A stretch of 64,000 nucleotides of DNA from JBBQCW01 sp038319025 (GTDB lineage: Bacteria; Actinomycetota; Thermoleophilia; Solirubrobacterales; Solirubrobacteraceae), in NCBI GenBank assembly GCA_038319025.1, contig JBBQCW010000003.1, positions 124,001 to 188,000 of the forward strand, written 5' to 3'. Position numbers and translations under genes: made by a program. The notes beneath the pieces are model-generated. The model saw only the letters and a program-made list of their open reading frames with translations. It was not told the origin of the DNA and did no database searches. Shown in pieces: positions 1-10,335 of this stretch. The stretch's first letter is position 1. Each line of letters starts with the position of its first letter.

Positions 1-1063
1 GCATGAGATCGATCAGCGACGCAGGGTGCTCGCAGGTGCGCCGCTCAGGGAAGAGCAATGGGTTGGAGAAGATCAGCGGGACGCGCAACGACTCCTCGTA
101 CACGTTGAACACCTTCTGACGCAGGCCTCCGTGGGCCATCCCCAACTCTCCGTGGTCGGAGAACCGCACGATCACCGTCTCTTCGCCGAGCGCCGTGGGC
201 GTGCCGTCCTCCTCGTAGAAGCAGTCGACGATCGGCGCAAGTTGGCGGTCGATCTTCTCGATCAGGTTGGCGTAGAAGTTCACGTACTCGCGGCGCTGCT
301 CGCGCGACTCAAGCGCCCCGACCATGAAGTCCATCCCGACCTTCATCGCGGCATGGGCTGTCGGCTTGAAATTGTCGGCGAGGTCCTCGTCGACGCTCAC
401 CGGCAGCTCGATCAAGCCTTCGAGGTCCGCCGCGTTGTAGTCCTCCTCCCAGTTGCGCGGGAAGGCCAGCACGTCGTGCGGGTTGACGAGCGAGATGACG
501 AGGCAGAACGGCCGCGCGCGCTCCTCGGCGGCCAGGGTGCGCAGGCAGTCGAGCGACTGGGCGAGGTAGTCACCGTCGTGGTCGGCGCGGCCGCCGCCGA
601 AGTGGTCGATCCGGGTGTCGCCACCGGAGTCCGGGCCGACCCAACCTTCAAACCCGTACCGGGCGAGATCCTCCGGCGTCGGCTCTCCGTCGCCGTCGAC
701 GCCCTTGCTGAGGTGCCATTTGCCGCGGTAGTGCACGTCGTATCCGCCTGCGCGCAGCATCGAGGCGAGGTTCGGCAGGTTGGGGTCCAGCACCGTCTCG
801 GTGGGGGAGAACTTCCCGTTATCGGTGAGCGTGTCGCTGACCCGATGCTGCGCCGGCATCAGGCCGGTCAGGAACGTGGCTCGGCTGGGACTGCACATGG
901 CGGTGTTGCAGGTGGCCTGTTCGAAGCTGAGCCCGTGGGCCAGCAGCCGTGCGCGGGAAGGCAGATGCTCATCGGCCCAACCCTCGGGCCAGTGCATCGG
1001 GGTGCGCTCCTGGTCGGTGATGATCAGGACGAGGTTTGGATGCTCGGGAAGTTCAGGCGTCAT
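1..1063 (-). CDS. Sulfatase (formylglycine-dependent), C-terminus beyond window edge
   Basis: A type I sulfatase, which hydrolyses sulfate esters using a formylglycine made from an active-site cysteine. Translating the minus strand from the ATG at 1063 gives an N-terminal LVLIITDQERTP metal-binding segment and the signature CSPSR at residues 57-61 (C57 is the predicted formylglycine). A later SDHGELGMAHGG motif supplies further metal ligands. No signal peptide is visible, so a cytoplasmic location is likely. The reading frame is open to base 1, so the gene is cut by the window. The start lies 11 bp inside the end of the TetR gene, so the two are almost certainly co-transcribed. The substrate cannot be read from sequence; the divergent aromatic operon suggests an aryl sulfate (inference). 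Confidence 0.9.
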   Translation of the reverse strand, partial: MTPELPEHPNLVLIITDQERTPMHWPEGWADEHLPSRARLLAHGLSFEQATCNTAMCSPSRATFLTGLMPAQHRVSDTLTDNGKFSPTETVLDPNLPNLASMLRAGGYDVHYRGKWHLSKGVDGDGEPTPEDLARYGFEGWVGPDSGGDTRIDHFGGGRADHDGDYLAQSLDCLRTLAAEERARPFCLVISLVNPHDVLAFPRNWEEDYNAADLEGLIELPVSVDEDLADNFKPTAHAAMKVGMDFMVGALESREQRREYVNFYANLIEKIDRQLAPIVDCFYEEDGTPTALGEETVIVRFSDHGELGMAHGGLRQKVFNVYEESLRVPLIFSNPLLFPERRTCEHPASLIDLM

Positions 1064-1739
1064 CGACGGCTCCTGGGTCGGCATCGCTGGGCAACGGCAG
1101 GTGGGCGATGCGGGCGGCTTCGGCGGGCTCCACGCCGAAGCTGCGCAGAACTCCTTCGGCGTGCGCGGCGTCGGCGTCCTCGCCGAGTTCTCCTCGCAGC
1201 ACGAGGTGGATGATCCCGATGAGGGCGCCGCCGCTGGCGTGCAGCGCGACCTCGGGGTCGGTGACGTGGAAGCGGCCGGCGGCGATGCCGGTGCGCAGGT
1301 CGCGGCGGGCATCCTCGCCCACGACGGCCTCGACCACCCGGTGAGGCACCTCCAGGCGCACGATCAGCCAGCCCCAGTCGGGATCGCTGCGAACTGCCCC
1401 CAGGAGATGGCGATGGGCGACGCTGACGCGCTCGGCGGGATCCTCCACGTGGCGCTGACGGATCTGCAAGAGCCGAAATTGCTCGCTGAGGGTCTCGGCG
1501 AGGGTGGCCGCGAGGATGTCGTCCTTGGTGGCGAAGTGGTTGTAGAACGAGCCGGCGGCGGTATCGGCGCGGTCGGTGATGTCCGCGATCGTCGTGCCTT
1601 CGAACCCCTGCGCGGCAAACAGCTGCCGCGCTGCCCCAACGAGGCGGGCGCGGGTGTTCGCCTTCCGTCGTGTGTTGCGGTCGACGGGCTCTGGGCTCTT
1701 GCTGACGGGCATCGCGGCTTCGAGCATGACCGACACCAT
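1053..1739 (-). CDS. TetR/AcrR-family transcriptional regulator
   Basis: A 228-residue TetR-type repressor. The N-terminal helix-turn-helix region (about residues 25-75) contains ARLVGAARQLFAAQGFEGTT followed by a GSFYNHFATKDDIL motif; the rest is a helical ligand-binding domain. ATG 1739 is preferred: GAGG lies 11 nt upstream and the reading frame before it crosses the AT-rich divergent promoter. ATGs at 1727 and 1712 are alternatives. It overlaps the sulfatase gene downstream and faces away from the FAD-hydroxylase operon, so it probably controls both directions through the palindrome at 1760-1773. The effector is unknown. Confidence 0.9.
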   Translation of the reverse strand: MVSVMLEAAMPVSKSPEPVDRNTRRKANTRARLVGAARQLFAAQGFEGTTIADITDRADTAAGSFYNHFATKDDILAATLAETLSEQFRLLQIRQRHVEDPAERVSVAHRHLLGAVRSDPDWGWLIVRLEVPHRVVEAVVGEDARRDLRTGIAAGRFHVTDPEVALHASGGALIGIIHLVLRGELGEDADAAHAEGVLRSFGVEPAEAARIAHLPLPSDADPGAVDDA

Positions 1740-1758
1740 ACTGAATATATCCTCACTC

Positions 1759-1787
1759 TTGAAGTTTTCTTCAGATCTCTCTACGCT
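1759..1787 (+). promoter_or_regulatory. Promoter of the aromatic operon with overlapping TetR operator candidate
   Basis: TTGAAG (1759-1764) and TACGCT (1782-1787) are separated by exactly 17 nt. The -10 ends 6 nt before the ATG at 1794, which predicts a leaderless transcript. A perfect palindrome, TGAAG-TTTT-CTTCA (1760-1773), covers the -35. The opposite strand has a TATATT hexamer at 1749-1744 serving the TetR gene, so one bound dimer could block both promoters. That the TetR neighbour binds here is inference. Confidence 0.7.
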
Positions 1788-1793
1788 GGCGCC

Positions 1794-3407
1794 ATGCGAG
1801 GAGACGAAGTCGCTGCCCCCGACGTTGACGTTGATGTCGCCATCGTCGGGTTCGGCCCGGTTGGCCAGGCTCTGGCCGCGCTGCTCGGCGCCGCCGGCCA
1901 CCGCGCGGCCGTATTCGAGCGCCAAAGCGAGATCTACCGGCTGCCGCGCGCCGTCCATCTGGATCACGAAGCCATGCGACTGCTGCAGAACCTCGGGGTG
2001 GCTGGGCAACTCGCCGATGAACTGCTGCCGGTCCGCGAGTACCACTGGTTCGGCGCCGACGGAGAGCCGTTGATGACGCTGGGCTCAGCGGCGCCCGCGG
2101 TTTCGGGCTGGGAGCCGGACTACATGTTCTTCCAGCCGGCGCTTGAGGCGGCGCTCGTGGGCAGGGTCGACGAGTTGCCGACGGTCAGCGTCGAGCGCGG
2201 TTGGGCGGCGACCGGCCTCACCCAGAACGACGACGGTGTCACGCTCCTTTTGCGCCGCGTGAGCAAGACGGACGCGGGCACGGTCGAGCCGACGGCGCAG
2301 GAGCGACTCGTCCGGGCGCGCTGGGTCATCGGTGCCGACGGCGCCAACTCGTACGTGCGTGAGACGCTCGGCATCACCCGCCGTGACCTCGGCTTCCAGG
2401 AACGGTGGCTGGTGGTGGACGTTGAGCCGATCGACATGGAAGCGATCGACCTGCCCAGCGCCTGCCAGTGGTGCGATCCACGACGGCCCATCACCCACAT
2501 TCAGAGCGGTACCCGCCACCGGCGCTGGGAGTTCATGCTGCTCCCGGGGGAGACGGCGGAGGACTTCGCCGACGAGTCCCGCGTTCGCGCGCTGATCGCG
2601 CCCTGGTTCGGTCCGGACGATGGTCGACTCACGCGGCACGCCGTGTACGAGTTCCGGTCGATGCTCGCCGACCGGATGCGCGTCGGCCGAGCGCTGATCG
2701 TCGGTGACGCCGCGCACCTGACCCCGCCGTTCCTCGGCCAGGGCCTGTGCTCGGGTTTGCGTGACGTGACCAACTTGGCCTGGAAGCTCGATCTCGTCCT
2801 GCGCGGCGCGGCGAGCGAGGCACTTCTGGACACGGTGGATGCTGAGCGCCAGCCGCAGAACGAGTGGGTCATCGCTTTCGCCGTCGCGCTCGGCCAGGCG
2901 CTGTGCGAACTGGACCCCGACAAGGCCATCGAACGCGACACCATGCTGCGCGCCGCCGACACACCGCCTCCTCTGGCGATGGCGCCGCTCGGCGAGGGGT
3001 TCCTGCGCAGCGTCGCCGGTGATGAGGTCGACCCGCTGGCGGGCCACCTCGCGGTGCAGGGGCGTGTGGCCGGCGCCGCGGGTGAGGGTCTGCTGGACGA
3101 ACTCACCGGCAACGGCTTCACGCTTATCGCCCAAGGAGGCAACCTACGTGCTGCCGTTGACGCCGATCGCCTTGCCGCGTTGGAACGCCTCGGCGTGGCC
3201 CTGGTCAGCCTCGACGAGGCGCAACCCGGGGGCGTCCGCGATCTCGACGGCCGCACGGGTGCCTGGCTGGATGAGCATGGCGTTCACGCCGTCCTCGTGC
3301 GCCCTGACTTCTACGCGTTCGGAACTGCTGTCGCGCCCACCGCCCTGCCTGCCTTGATCGACGACCTGCTCGACCAACTGTCCGCCACCGTCCCCGCCAC
3401 ACCCTGA
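1794..3407 (+). CDS. FAD-dependent aromatic monooxygenase, MhpA-like (3-(3-hydroxyphenyl)propionate hydroxylase family)
   Basis: A 537-residue class A flavoprotein hydroxylase, predicted to ortho-hydroxylate a phenolic substrate with NAD(P)H and oxygen to give a catechol. It shows the N-terminal FAD fold (VAIVGFGPVGQALA, residues about 13-26), a central GADGANSYVRE segment and the second FAD motif IVGDAAHLTPPFLGQG. The C-terminal thioredoxin-like tail of this family is present, and the length matches MhpA. The ATG at 1794 is fixed by the promoter 6 nt upstream; the longer upstream frame is the antisense of TetR. It is the first gene of a three-gene operon with a ring-cleavage dioxygenase and a FAH hydrolase. 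The exact substrate is unknown. Confidence 0.88.
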   Translation: MRGDEVAAPDVDVDVAIVGFGPVGQALAALLGAAGHRAAVFERQSEIYRLPRAVHLDHEAMRLLQNLGVAGQLADELLPVREYHWFGADGEPLMTLGSAAPAVSGWEPDYMFFQPALEAALVGRVDELPTVSVERGWAATGLTQNDDGVTLLLRRVSKTDAGTVEPTAQERLVRARWVIGADGANSYVRETLGITRRDLGFQERWLVVDVEPIDMEAIDLPSACQWCDPRRPITHIQSGTRHRRWEFMLLPGETAEDFADESRVRALIAPWFGPDDGRLTRHAVYEFRSMLADRMRVGRALIVGDAAHLTPPFLGQGLCSGLRDVTNLAWKLDLVLRGAASEALLDTVDAERQPQNEWVIAFAVALGQALCELDPDKAIERDTMLRAADTPPPLAMAPLGEGFLRSVAGDEVDPLAGHLAVQGRVAGAAGEGLLDELTGNGFTLIAQGGNLRAAVDADRLAALERLGVALVSLDEAQPGGVRDLDGRTGAWLDEHGVHAVLVRPDFYAFGTAVAPTALPALIDDLLDQLSATVPATP

Positions 3408-3423
3408 ACTGGAGCGACCCACC

Positions 3424-4014
3424 ATGTCTGAAACCACCGTGATCCGTCCCGCGTTTCACCACTTCAACCTGAAGACCACCCGTCTGCAGGAGATGATCGA
3501 TTGGTACTCCACCCTCGTCGGCGCCAAAGTGCTGTTCCAGGACGACGTCGGCGCCTGGCTTTCCAACGATGAGGCCAATCACCGCATCGCGCTGCTCGCG
3601 TTCCCCGGCTTCGTCGACGATCCGGAGAAAGACACGCGCACGGGCCTGCACCACAGCGCCTTCGAGTACGCCACCTTCGACGATCTGAACGCGAGCTACG
3701 TGCGTTTGCGCGGTGAGGGGATCCTGCCCGCCTTCTGCCTGGATCACGGGATGACACTCTCCTACTACTACCCTGATCCGGACGGGAACCTGGTCGAGAT
3801 GCAGGTCGATGCCTTCGGCGACTGGGCGGTTTCCAGCGCCTGGATGCGTGACAGCGAGGAGTTCAGGGCCAACCCGATCGGGGTGTTCGTCGATCCCGCG
3901 CTCGTCGCCGAAGCCGCGGAGAGCGGTGCGGTGTTCTCCGAGATCCACGAGCGCGCGATGCGCGGTGAGTTCGCCCCGCCGGAAGCGCCCGTCACCCTCC
4001 CGTCGGAGGACTGA
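3424..4014 (+). CDS. VOC-family extradiol (catechol) dioxygenase, single domain
   Basis: A 196-residue vicinal-oxygen-chelate protein of the biphenyl-2,3-diol/catechol 2,3-dioxygenase type. The expected 2-His-1-carboxylate metal ligands can be placed at H13 (FHHFNL), H76 or H77 (TGLHHSAFEY) and E125 (DPDGNLVEMQ), and the PDPDGN turn is characteristic. It is about two-thirds the length of two-domain extradiol dioxygenases. A GGAGCG-type ribosome site precedes the ATG, and the gene sits 16 bp after the hydroxylase. Its position predicts meta-cleavage of the catechol made by that enzyme. Confidence 0.85.
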   Translation: MSETTVIRPAFHHFNLKTTRLQEMIDWYSTLVGAKVLFQDDVGAWLSNDEANHRIALLAFPGFVDDPEKDTRTGLHHSAFEYATFDDLNASYVRLRGEGILPAFCLDHGMTLSYYYPDPDGNLVEMQVDAFGDWAVSSAWMRDSEEFRANPIGVFVDPALVAEAAESGAVFSEIHERAMRGEFAPPEAPVTLPSED

Positions 4015-4016
4015 TC

Positions 4017-4868
4017 ATGCGGCTCATCACCTATGACGACGGCTCAGGCTCACAGGCCGGAGTGTTGCTTGGCGAGGAGCTTGTGCCCGTCTCCGCGCTC
4101 CAGGCGCCGGCGACCACCGTGCGAGGTCTGCTCGACATGCTCGATGCGACCGGCCTCGCGGACCTCGGCCACCGCGCCGAATCCGCAGCGCAGCGGACCC
4201 CGGTGGCCGAGGTGCGGCTGCTGGCCCCCGTGCCCGATCCGGAGAAGATCATCTGCATGGGTCTGAACTACCACGACCATGCGGCGGAGGCCCACCAGGA
4301 CATCCCCGAACACCCGCGCTGGTTCGCCAAATTCGCCAACTCACTTATCGGTGACGGCGCCGACGTGATCGTCCCCGCAGCCCACGCGGAGTACATCGAC
4401 TACGAAGCGGAGTTGGCTGTCGTTATCGGCCGCCGCGCCCATCTGGTGAGCGAGGATGACGCGCTGTCCTACGTGGCCGGCGCGATGGCGCTCAACGACG
4501 TGACGGCACGGGACCTGCAGCTGCAGAACCCGCTGTGGACGAGTGGCAAGGCGATCGACACGTTCGCGCCGTGCGGCCCGGCACTGGTCACCCTCGATGA
4601 GGTCAGCGACCTGCAGAACCTCGCGGTGCGCACGCGTATCAACGGCGAAGTGGTCCAGGAGGGCACGACCGCGCAGATGATCTTCTCCGTGGCCGCGACG
4701 ATCGCCTGGTTGTCCCGCACGATGACTCTGGTTCCGGGGGACATCATCGCCACCGGCACTCCGGCCGGCGTGGGCGGGTTCAAGGGCCTGTTCCTGCATG
4801 ACGGTGACGTGGTGGAGGTCGAGGTCGAAGGCCTCGGCGCGGTGAGGAACCCGGTGCGGGCGGAGTGA
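4017..4868 (+). CDS. Fumarylacetoacetate hydrolase (FAH) family protein
   Basis: A 283-residue FAH-fold enzyme; family members hydrolyse, decarboxylate or isomerise 2-oxo acids from aromatic ring cleavage. It shows the variable N-terminal domain followed by the catalytic beta-roll: GLNYHDHAAE, a metal-ligand YEAELAVVIG segment, NDVTARDLQ and SGKAIDTFAPCGP. The start lies 2 bp after the dioxygenase stop, so translation is probably coupled. It most likely processes the ring-cleavage product. FAH members differ in chemistry, so the exact reaction is not assigned. Confidence 0.88.
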   Translation: MRLITYDDGSGSQAGVLLGEELVPVSALQAPATTVRGLLDMLDATGLADLGHRAESAAQRTPVAEVRLLAPVPDPEKIICMGLNYHDHAAEAHQDIPEHPRWFAKFANSLIGDGADVIVPAAHAEYIDYEAELAVVIGRRAHLVSEDDALSYVAGAMALNDVTARDLQLQNPLWTSGKAIDTFAPCGPALVTLDEVSDLQNLAVRTRINGEVVQEGTTAQMIFSVAATIAWLSRTMTLVPGDIIATGTPAGVGGFKGLFLHDGDVVEVEVEGLGAVRNPVRAE

Positions 4869-4946
4869 GTGCGCAGCTGCTCCAGCATGGGCCTGGCTGG
4901 TTCACCCGTCGGACCGGCGCCGGATCTGCCAGCATCCACGCGACCA

Positions 4947-5019
4947 GCGCGCGTAGCTCAGTTGGTAGAGCGTCTGCCTCCCACGCAGAAGGTCGCCAGT
5001 TCGAACCTGGTCGCGCGCT
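4947..5019 (+). tRNA. tRNA-Gly (anticodon CCC)
   Basis: A complete cloverleaf can be folded. The acceptor stem pairs GCGCGCG (4947-4953) with CGCGCGC (5012-5018), and the D arm is GCTC/GAGC. The anticodon arm TCTGC-CTCCCAC-GCAGA places CCC at 34-36, and the T arm is GCCAG-TTCGAAC-CTGGT. The 3' CCA is not encoded; the discriminator is T at 5019. Confidence 0.93.
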
Positions 5020-5145
5020 TGTCCGGCGGAAATTCGCTCGTGGTAGTCCGGACAGTGCTACGTTCGCCCTTCGGACGACCAGCCTGTGACGCTCCGTTCT
5101 GTCGGGGTCTCTTGGCCGTCAACTTCCCCCGTAGAACGGTCCAGT

Positions 5146-6129
5146 ATGTCCCCTCGCCCAGCCGGCGCGATCTCCTTTGTTAACCGCGCTGCCCGCCTCC
5201 GACACAGAGCGGCACTGCTCGTCGCGGGCGCCCTCCTGCTGGGACTTCTGAGCGCCCCCGGCGCCTCGGCCTACCACTACGGCCCGTACCGACTGGCAAA
5301 GGGTGCCACGCGCCTGACCTATTTCAACCTGGAGAAGTCCTACGCATGGTCCGTGGCCCAGGCTGCGGCGGTCTGGAACATGAGCGGCGCGCGAGTCAAG
5401 TTCGTGAAGACCTCGTCGCGCCGTCGGGCGGACGTCGTGATCGGACCTGGGACGGCGAAGAGCCTTCCCCGCCCCGCCGTGTCGCTCATCCACTACAGCA
5501 ACGCGGGCATCGAGATCCTGCCGACGAAGGTCGTCATAACGGATCAGACGCGGGACAAGTACAACATGGCCGCGATCGTCGCCCACGAGTTCGGGCACGT
5601 CCTCGGCTTGGCCCACACCAAGGGCTGCGCGCTTATGAACCCCAGCTTCCTGTGCGAGGGCGCGCCGAGCGGTCGCTGGTACTGCCGCATCCTGTGGTCC
5701 GACGACGTGCAGGGCGTGATCAACCGGTACGGCGGCAGCATGCACCTACGCAAGCAGGCGACCTGCCCGCGGGATGATGTGGTCCCGCCAGCCCCCGTGC
5801 TGAGCGCCCCCACGCAGGTCACGCTTACCGAGGACCCCGGTCCGAACAGCGTAGTGCTCCGTTGGACGAACATCGGCGCGAAGGGGTTGAGCACTGTCTC
5901 CATCGCGTACAAGCTCGGGGCCTGTCCCGTCCACTCAGCCGCGCCGGGTCAGGAGTCAGACGAGGGTGACGCTGGACCGGCGGGTACGCTCCAGTCAAGA
6001 CAGATCGGGCTCGGCGGAGACCCGGCCGGCCGCTATTGCTTCGTCCTGTTCTCCAAGAACGCGGATGGGGTGGAAGGTGCCGCGTCTGCCCCGGTGTACT
6101 ACGAAAACCCGGAGCAACCTGTCCGCTGA
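5146..6129 (+). CDS. Secreted matrixin-type zinc metalloprotease
   Basis: A 327-residue exported protein. A signal peptide covers about residues 1-42: a basic start, a hydrophobic core AALLVAGALLLGLLSAP and an ASA cleavage region. The catalytic domain carries HEFGHVLGLAH (H147, E148, H151, H157), the zinc-binding motif of metzincins, followed by ALMNP, which fits the Met-turn. The last ~100 residues resemble a fibronectin type III-like beta domain. The start at 5146 puts the signal peptide at the N-terminus; a longer frame from 5086 adds an unlikely leader. It stands alone after tRNA-Gly. The target protein is unknown. Confidence 0.85.
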   Translation: MSPRPAGAISFVNRAARLRHRAALLVAGALLLGLLSAPGASAYHYGPYRLAKGATRLTYFNLEKSYAWSVAQAAAVWNMSGARVKFVKTSSRRRADVVIGPGTAKSLPRPAVSLIHYSNAGIEILPTKVVITDQTRDKYNMAAIVAHEFGHVLGLAHTKGCALMNPSFLCEGAPSGRWYCRILWSDDVQGVINRYGGSMHLRKQATCPRDDVVPPAPVLSAPTQVTLTEDPGPNSVVLRWTNIGAKGLSTVSIAYKLGACPVHSAAPGQESDEGDAGPAGTLQSRQIGLGGDPAGRYCFVLFSKNADGVEGAASAPVYYENPEQPVR

Positions 6130-6268
6130 CTTTCGCGGAGTGACCGCCGTGGAAGGCTCGCCCCGACTTTCCGGCTGAATCAAATGTGGCGGATCAGCGT
6201 GTGACGCTTGCGCCGTTGCTCCGTAGTGGTCACGATGTTGTCCTGTCCTACGTCCGAGGAGTTCCCGC

Positions 6269-6814
6269 ATGCCCCGTCGTCTCGTCCTACTCCTGACCGT
6301 CGCCGCGGCGATGTCCGCCAGCGCCTTCGGCGTCGCTGCAGCATCCGCGGACACAGCCTCGCCCGATCGCGGCATCACCGTGAACGGTGCCGCCCAAGCC
6401 AACCTCGCCGGCGACGCCACTGACACCCAGGCCAAGGCGGCGTACAACGCTCTGTTCGGACCGGCGATCGACGATGCCAAGGGCAAGGCGGACATAGTCG
6501 CCGCCAAGCTCGGCGTCACCCTCGGTGCGGTGACCGCCGTGGTCGAGCGTTCGGACCAGAGCTACTTTGGCTGCGCGTACGCCGTCGGCGTCGCGAACTC
6601 CGGCGTCCCGGTGGGCGCGGTGGCCAAGACGCCCAAGCCGAAGGCCAAGCACAAGAAGAAGCACAAGAAGAGCGCCGCGAAGTCGAGTGCCGCATCGACC
6701 ACCATCGCCTCCCCACCGGCCCCCGGGACGACAGAGCCGGCCCCAGGCCCCGACCTGCCGCCGTCCACCTGCCCGATCCAGATGCAGGTCAGCGTCACTT
6801 ACGCGATCGGCTAG
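6269..6814 (+). CDS. Secreted SIMPL/DUF541-like protein
   Basis: A 181-residue exported protein. It has a clear signal peptide (LVLLLTVAAAMSASAFGVAA, cleavage near ASA-D) and a leader site GAGGAG ahead of the ATG. The mature part starts ITVNGAAQANL, has a helical stretch with KLGVTLGAVTAVVE and ends MQVSVTYAIG; this order resembles SIMPL-domain proteins. The middle (about residues 115-165) is a low-complexity Lys/Ala/Pro linker that splits the domain. SIMPL proteins are periplasmic or cell-surface proteins of poorly defined role, so no function is assigned. Confidence 0.6.
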   Translation: MPRRLVLLLTVAAAMSASAFGVAAASADTASPDRGITVNGAAQANLAGDATDTQAKAAYNALFGPAIDDAKGKADIVAAKLGVTLGAVTAVVERSDQSYFGCAYAVGVANSGVPVGAVAKTPKPKAKHKKKHKKSAAKSSAASTTIASPPAPGTTEPAPGPDLPPSTCPIQMQVSVTYAIG

Positions 6815-6859
6815 CGCTTGCGGTCATCCCCGTCCGCCGACCGGCGGGCGGGGAAGGCG

Positions 6860-7288
6860 TCACTTCGGGAGGCTTGACCCCGCGAAGACGAAGAACCAGA
6901 TCGCCATGCACAGCACGGCCAGCGCCACGCTGCCGACCATGATCACGTCGAGCACCGTGCGCGGCGCGCGAGCATCCCGGTCGTCGCGCATGGAACGCAT
7001 CCATGGCAGGCGCACCCGCGCATCCGTGTCGGCCCCGATGTAGCGCGTGTAGCGCCGATTCAGTGCCGACAGGCCGCGCGCGATGACGATCATCGTCAAC
7101 GGCACCGCCACCAGCACCAGCAGGTACGGGCCCAGAGATGGTGTCGAGCCGTGCTGCAACTGCGAAGCGACGTAGATCCAGCCGATGGGTGCGCCGAGCC
7201 ACATGGCGATGCTGCCGAAGGCCATCAGCGCCAGCATGGCGACGGCCCCAGGGCGGCGCCCTGGGGCCAATGAAGAGAGTCCGAACAC
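6860..7288 (-). CDS. Small integral membrane protein of unknown function
   Basis: A 142-residue protein with three predicted membrane segments: AVAMLALMAFGSIAMWLGA, LGPYLLVLVAVPLTMIVIA, and near the C-terminus VGSVALAVLCMAIWFFVFAG. A charged cytoplasmic stretch (RYTRYIGADTDARVRLPW) separates the second and third. I chose GTG 7288 because a TACGAT -10 element (7300-7295) ends 6 nt upstream. A longer frame from ATG 7369 would overlap the ccmE start on the other strand. No known family was recognised. It lies back to back with the cytochrome c maturation genes, but a link is unproven. Confidence 0.65.
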   Translation of the reverse strand: MFGLSSLAPGRRPGAVAMLALMAFGSIAMWLGAPIGWIYVASQLQHGSTPSLGPYLLVLVAVPLTMIVIARGLSALNRRYTRYIGADTDARVRLPWMRSMRDDRDARAPRTVLDVIMVGSVALAVLCMAIWFFVFAGSSLPK

Positions 7289-7367
7289 CCGTCGATCGTA
7301 GTCGGCGCGCCCGCAACCCCCGGAATAGCCGGAAATCAACGTCCGTCTGAGATACTCCGCAGCGGTC

Positions 7368-7772
7368 ATGGATCCCTCCCGCAAGCGCAAGATTCGCCTC
7401 GTCGTCGCGTTGTCTGCCGCTCTCGTGCTGGCCAGCGCGCTGGTGTACACGAGTTTCAGCGCTTCCAGCGAGGCTCGTTCGCCCAGTCAGCTCGCCACGA
7501 CAGCACACGCAGGGCAGAGCTATCAGCTGACCGGCAAGGTCGTGACCGGGTCGATTGTCCACCAGGGCGACACCCTCCGCTTCCGGGTCCGTGACCGGAC
7601 GGGCAAGACGTCCGTGCCCGTCGTCTACACGGGAGCCGTGCCCGATCCGTTCCGCGATGGGCGCGAGGTCATCGTGAACGTGCGCAAGGGAGCAGGTGGC
7701 ACGTTCGTCGGCGAACGCGACTCGCTCGTGACCAAGTGCCCGTCGAAGTTCACGACGACCACGTCGAACTAG
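7368..7772 (+). CDS. ccmE: Cytochrome c maturation heme chaperone CcmE, Cys-type
   Basis: A 134-residue membrane-anchored OB-fold protein. One N-terminal membrane helix (about residues 10-29) precedes the beta barrel, with LTGKVVTGSIVHQGDTLRFR and VPVVYTGAVPDPFRDGREV, both typical of CcmE. CcmE carries heme covalently from CcmC to the CcmF ligation complex. The usual heme-binding histidine is replaced by C124 in the sequence CPSKF, matching the CxxxY/F variant described in archaea and some bacteria. ccmF begins 4 bp after the stop. The start ATG overlaps, on the opposite strand, the longer discarded start of the membrane protein gene. Confidence 0.85.
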   Translation: MDPSRKRKIRLVVALSAALVLASALVYTSFSASSEARSPSQLATTAHAGQSYQLTGKVVTGSIVHQGDTLRFRVRDRTGKTSVPVVYTGAVPDPFRDGREVIVNVRKGAGGTFVGERDSLVTKCPSKFTTTTSN

Positions 7773-7776
7773 CACC

Positions 7777-9942
<2,166 letters not shown>

Positions 9943-9981
9943 CGCCGCGCGCGCGCACGCCGAATAGCCTCCCCGCCGCCC

Positions 9982-10317
9982 GTGAACGTTCTCGCTCTCC
10001 TGCTCATCCTCCTCGTGCTCGCCGTCGTTGCCGCCCTGGTGAGCGCCCCTCTGCGCGCGAAGGCGGCAGGGCGCCAGCCGCCGGCGGAGCTTCGCGACGC
10101 CCAGGAACGGCGCGACCTGGAGATCGAAAAAGCCCAGAAGTACGCGGAGATCCGCGAGCTGGAGATGGATCTGCGCACGGGCAAGCTGAGCGAGGCCGAT
10201 TACCGCGTGACCGACCGCCAACTCCGTGCGGAGGCCGTCGACATCCTCGATCGCCTCGATCGGCTCGGTGCACCTGCGTCACCCGTGGAGGCCGACAGCG
10301 ACGCAACGGCGTCCTGA
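9982..10317 (+). CDS. CcmI-like small membrane protein of cytochrome c maturation
   Basis: A 111-residue protein starting at GTG. One N-terminal membrane helix (NVLALLLILLVLAVVAALVS) is followed by a charged, probably coiled-coil region with EIRELEMDLRTGKLSEADYR. The last motif resembles the soluble part of CcmI, the apocytochrome chaperone, and short actinobacterial versions are known. A TAGCCT -10 candidate (9965-9970) lies 11 nt upstream, so it may be transcribed separately from ccmF, 39 bp away. The TPR domain of long CcmI proteins is absent. Confidence 0.55.
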   Translation: MNVLALLLILLVLAVVAALVSAPLRAKAAGRQPPAELRDAQERRDLEIEKAQKYAEIRELEMDLRTGKLSEADYRVTDRQLRAEAVDILDRLDRLGAPASPVEADSDATAS

Positions 10318-10335
10318 CGGCTACTATTGGCAGCG

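Noticed and set aside
26..1213. Long plus-strand open frame of 395 codons at the window start
   Set aside because: It is antisense to the sulfatase, whose minus-strand translation shows CSPSR and SDHGE motifs; the plus frame has no recognisable protein features.
780..1793. N-terminal extension of the FAD hydroxylase upstream of 1794
   Set aside because: It runs antisense through the TetR gene and the divergent promoter; the FAD motif and -35/-10 pair fit a start at 1794.
7289..7369. Longer start (ATG 7369) for the small membrane protein
   Set aside because: It would overlap the ccmE start codon and give a non-hydrophobic, low-quality N-terminus; TACGAT 6 nt before GTG 7288 supports the shorter form.
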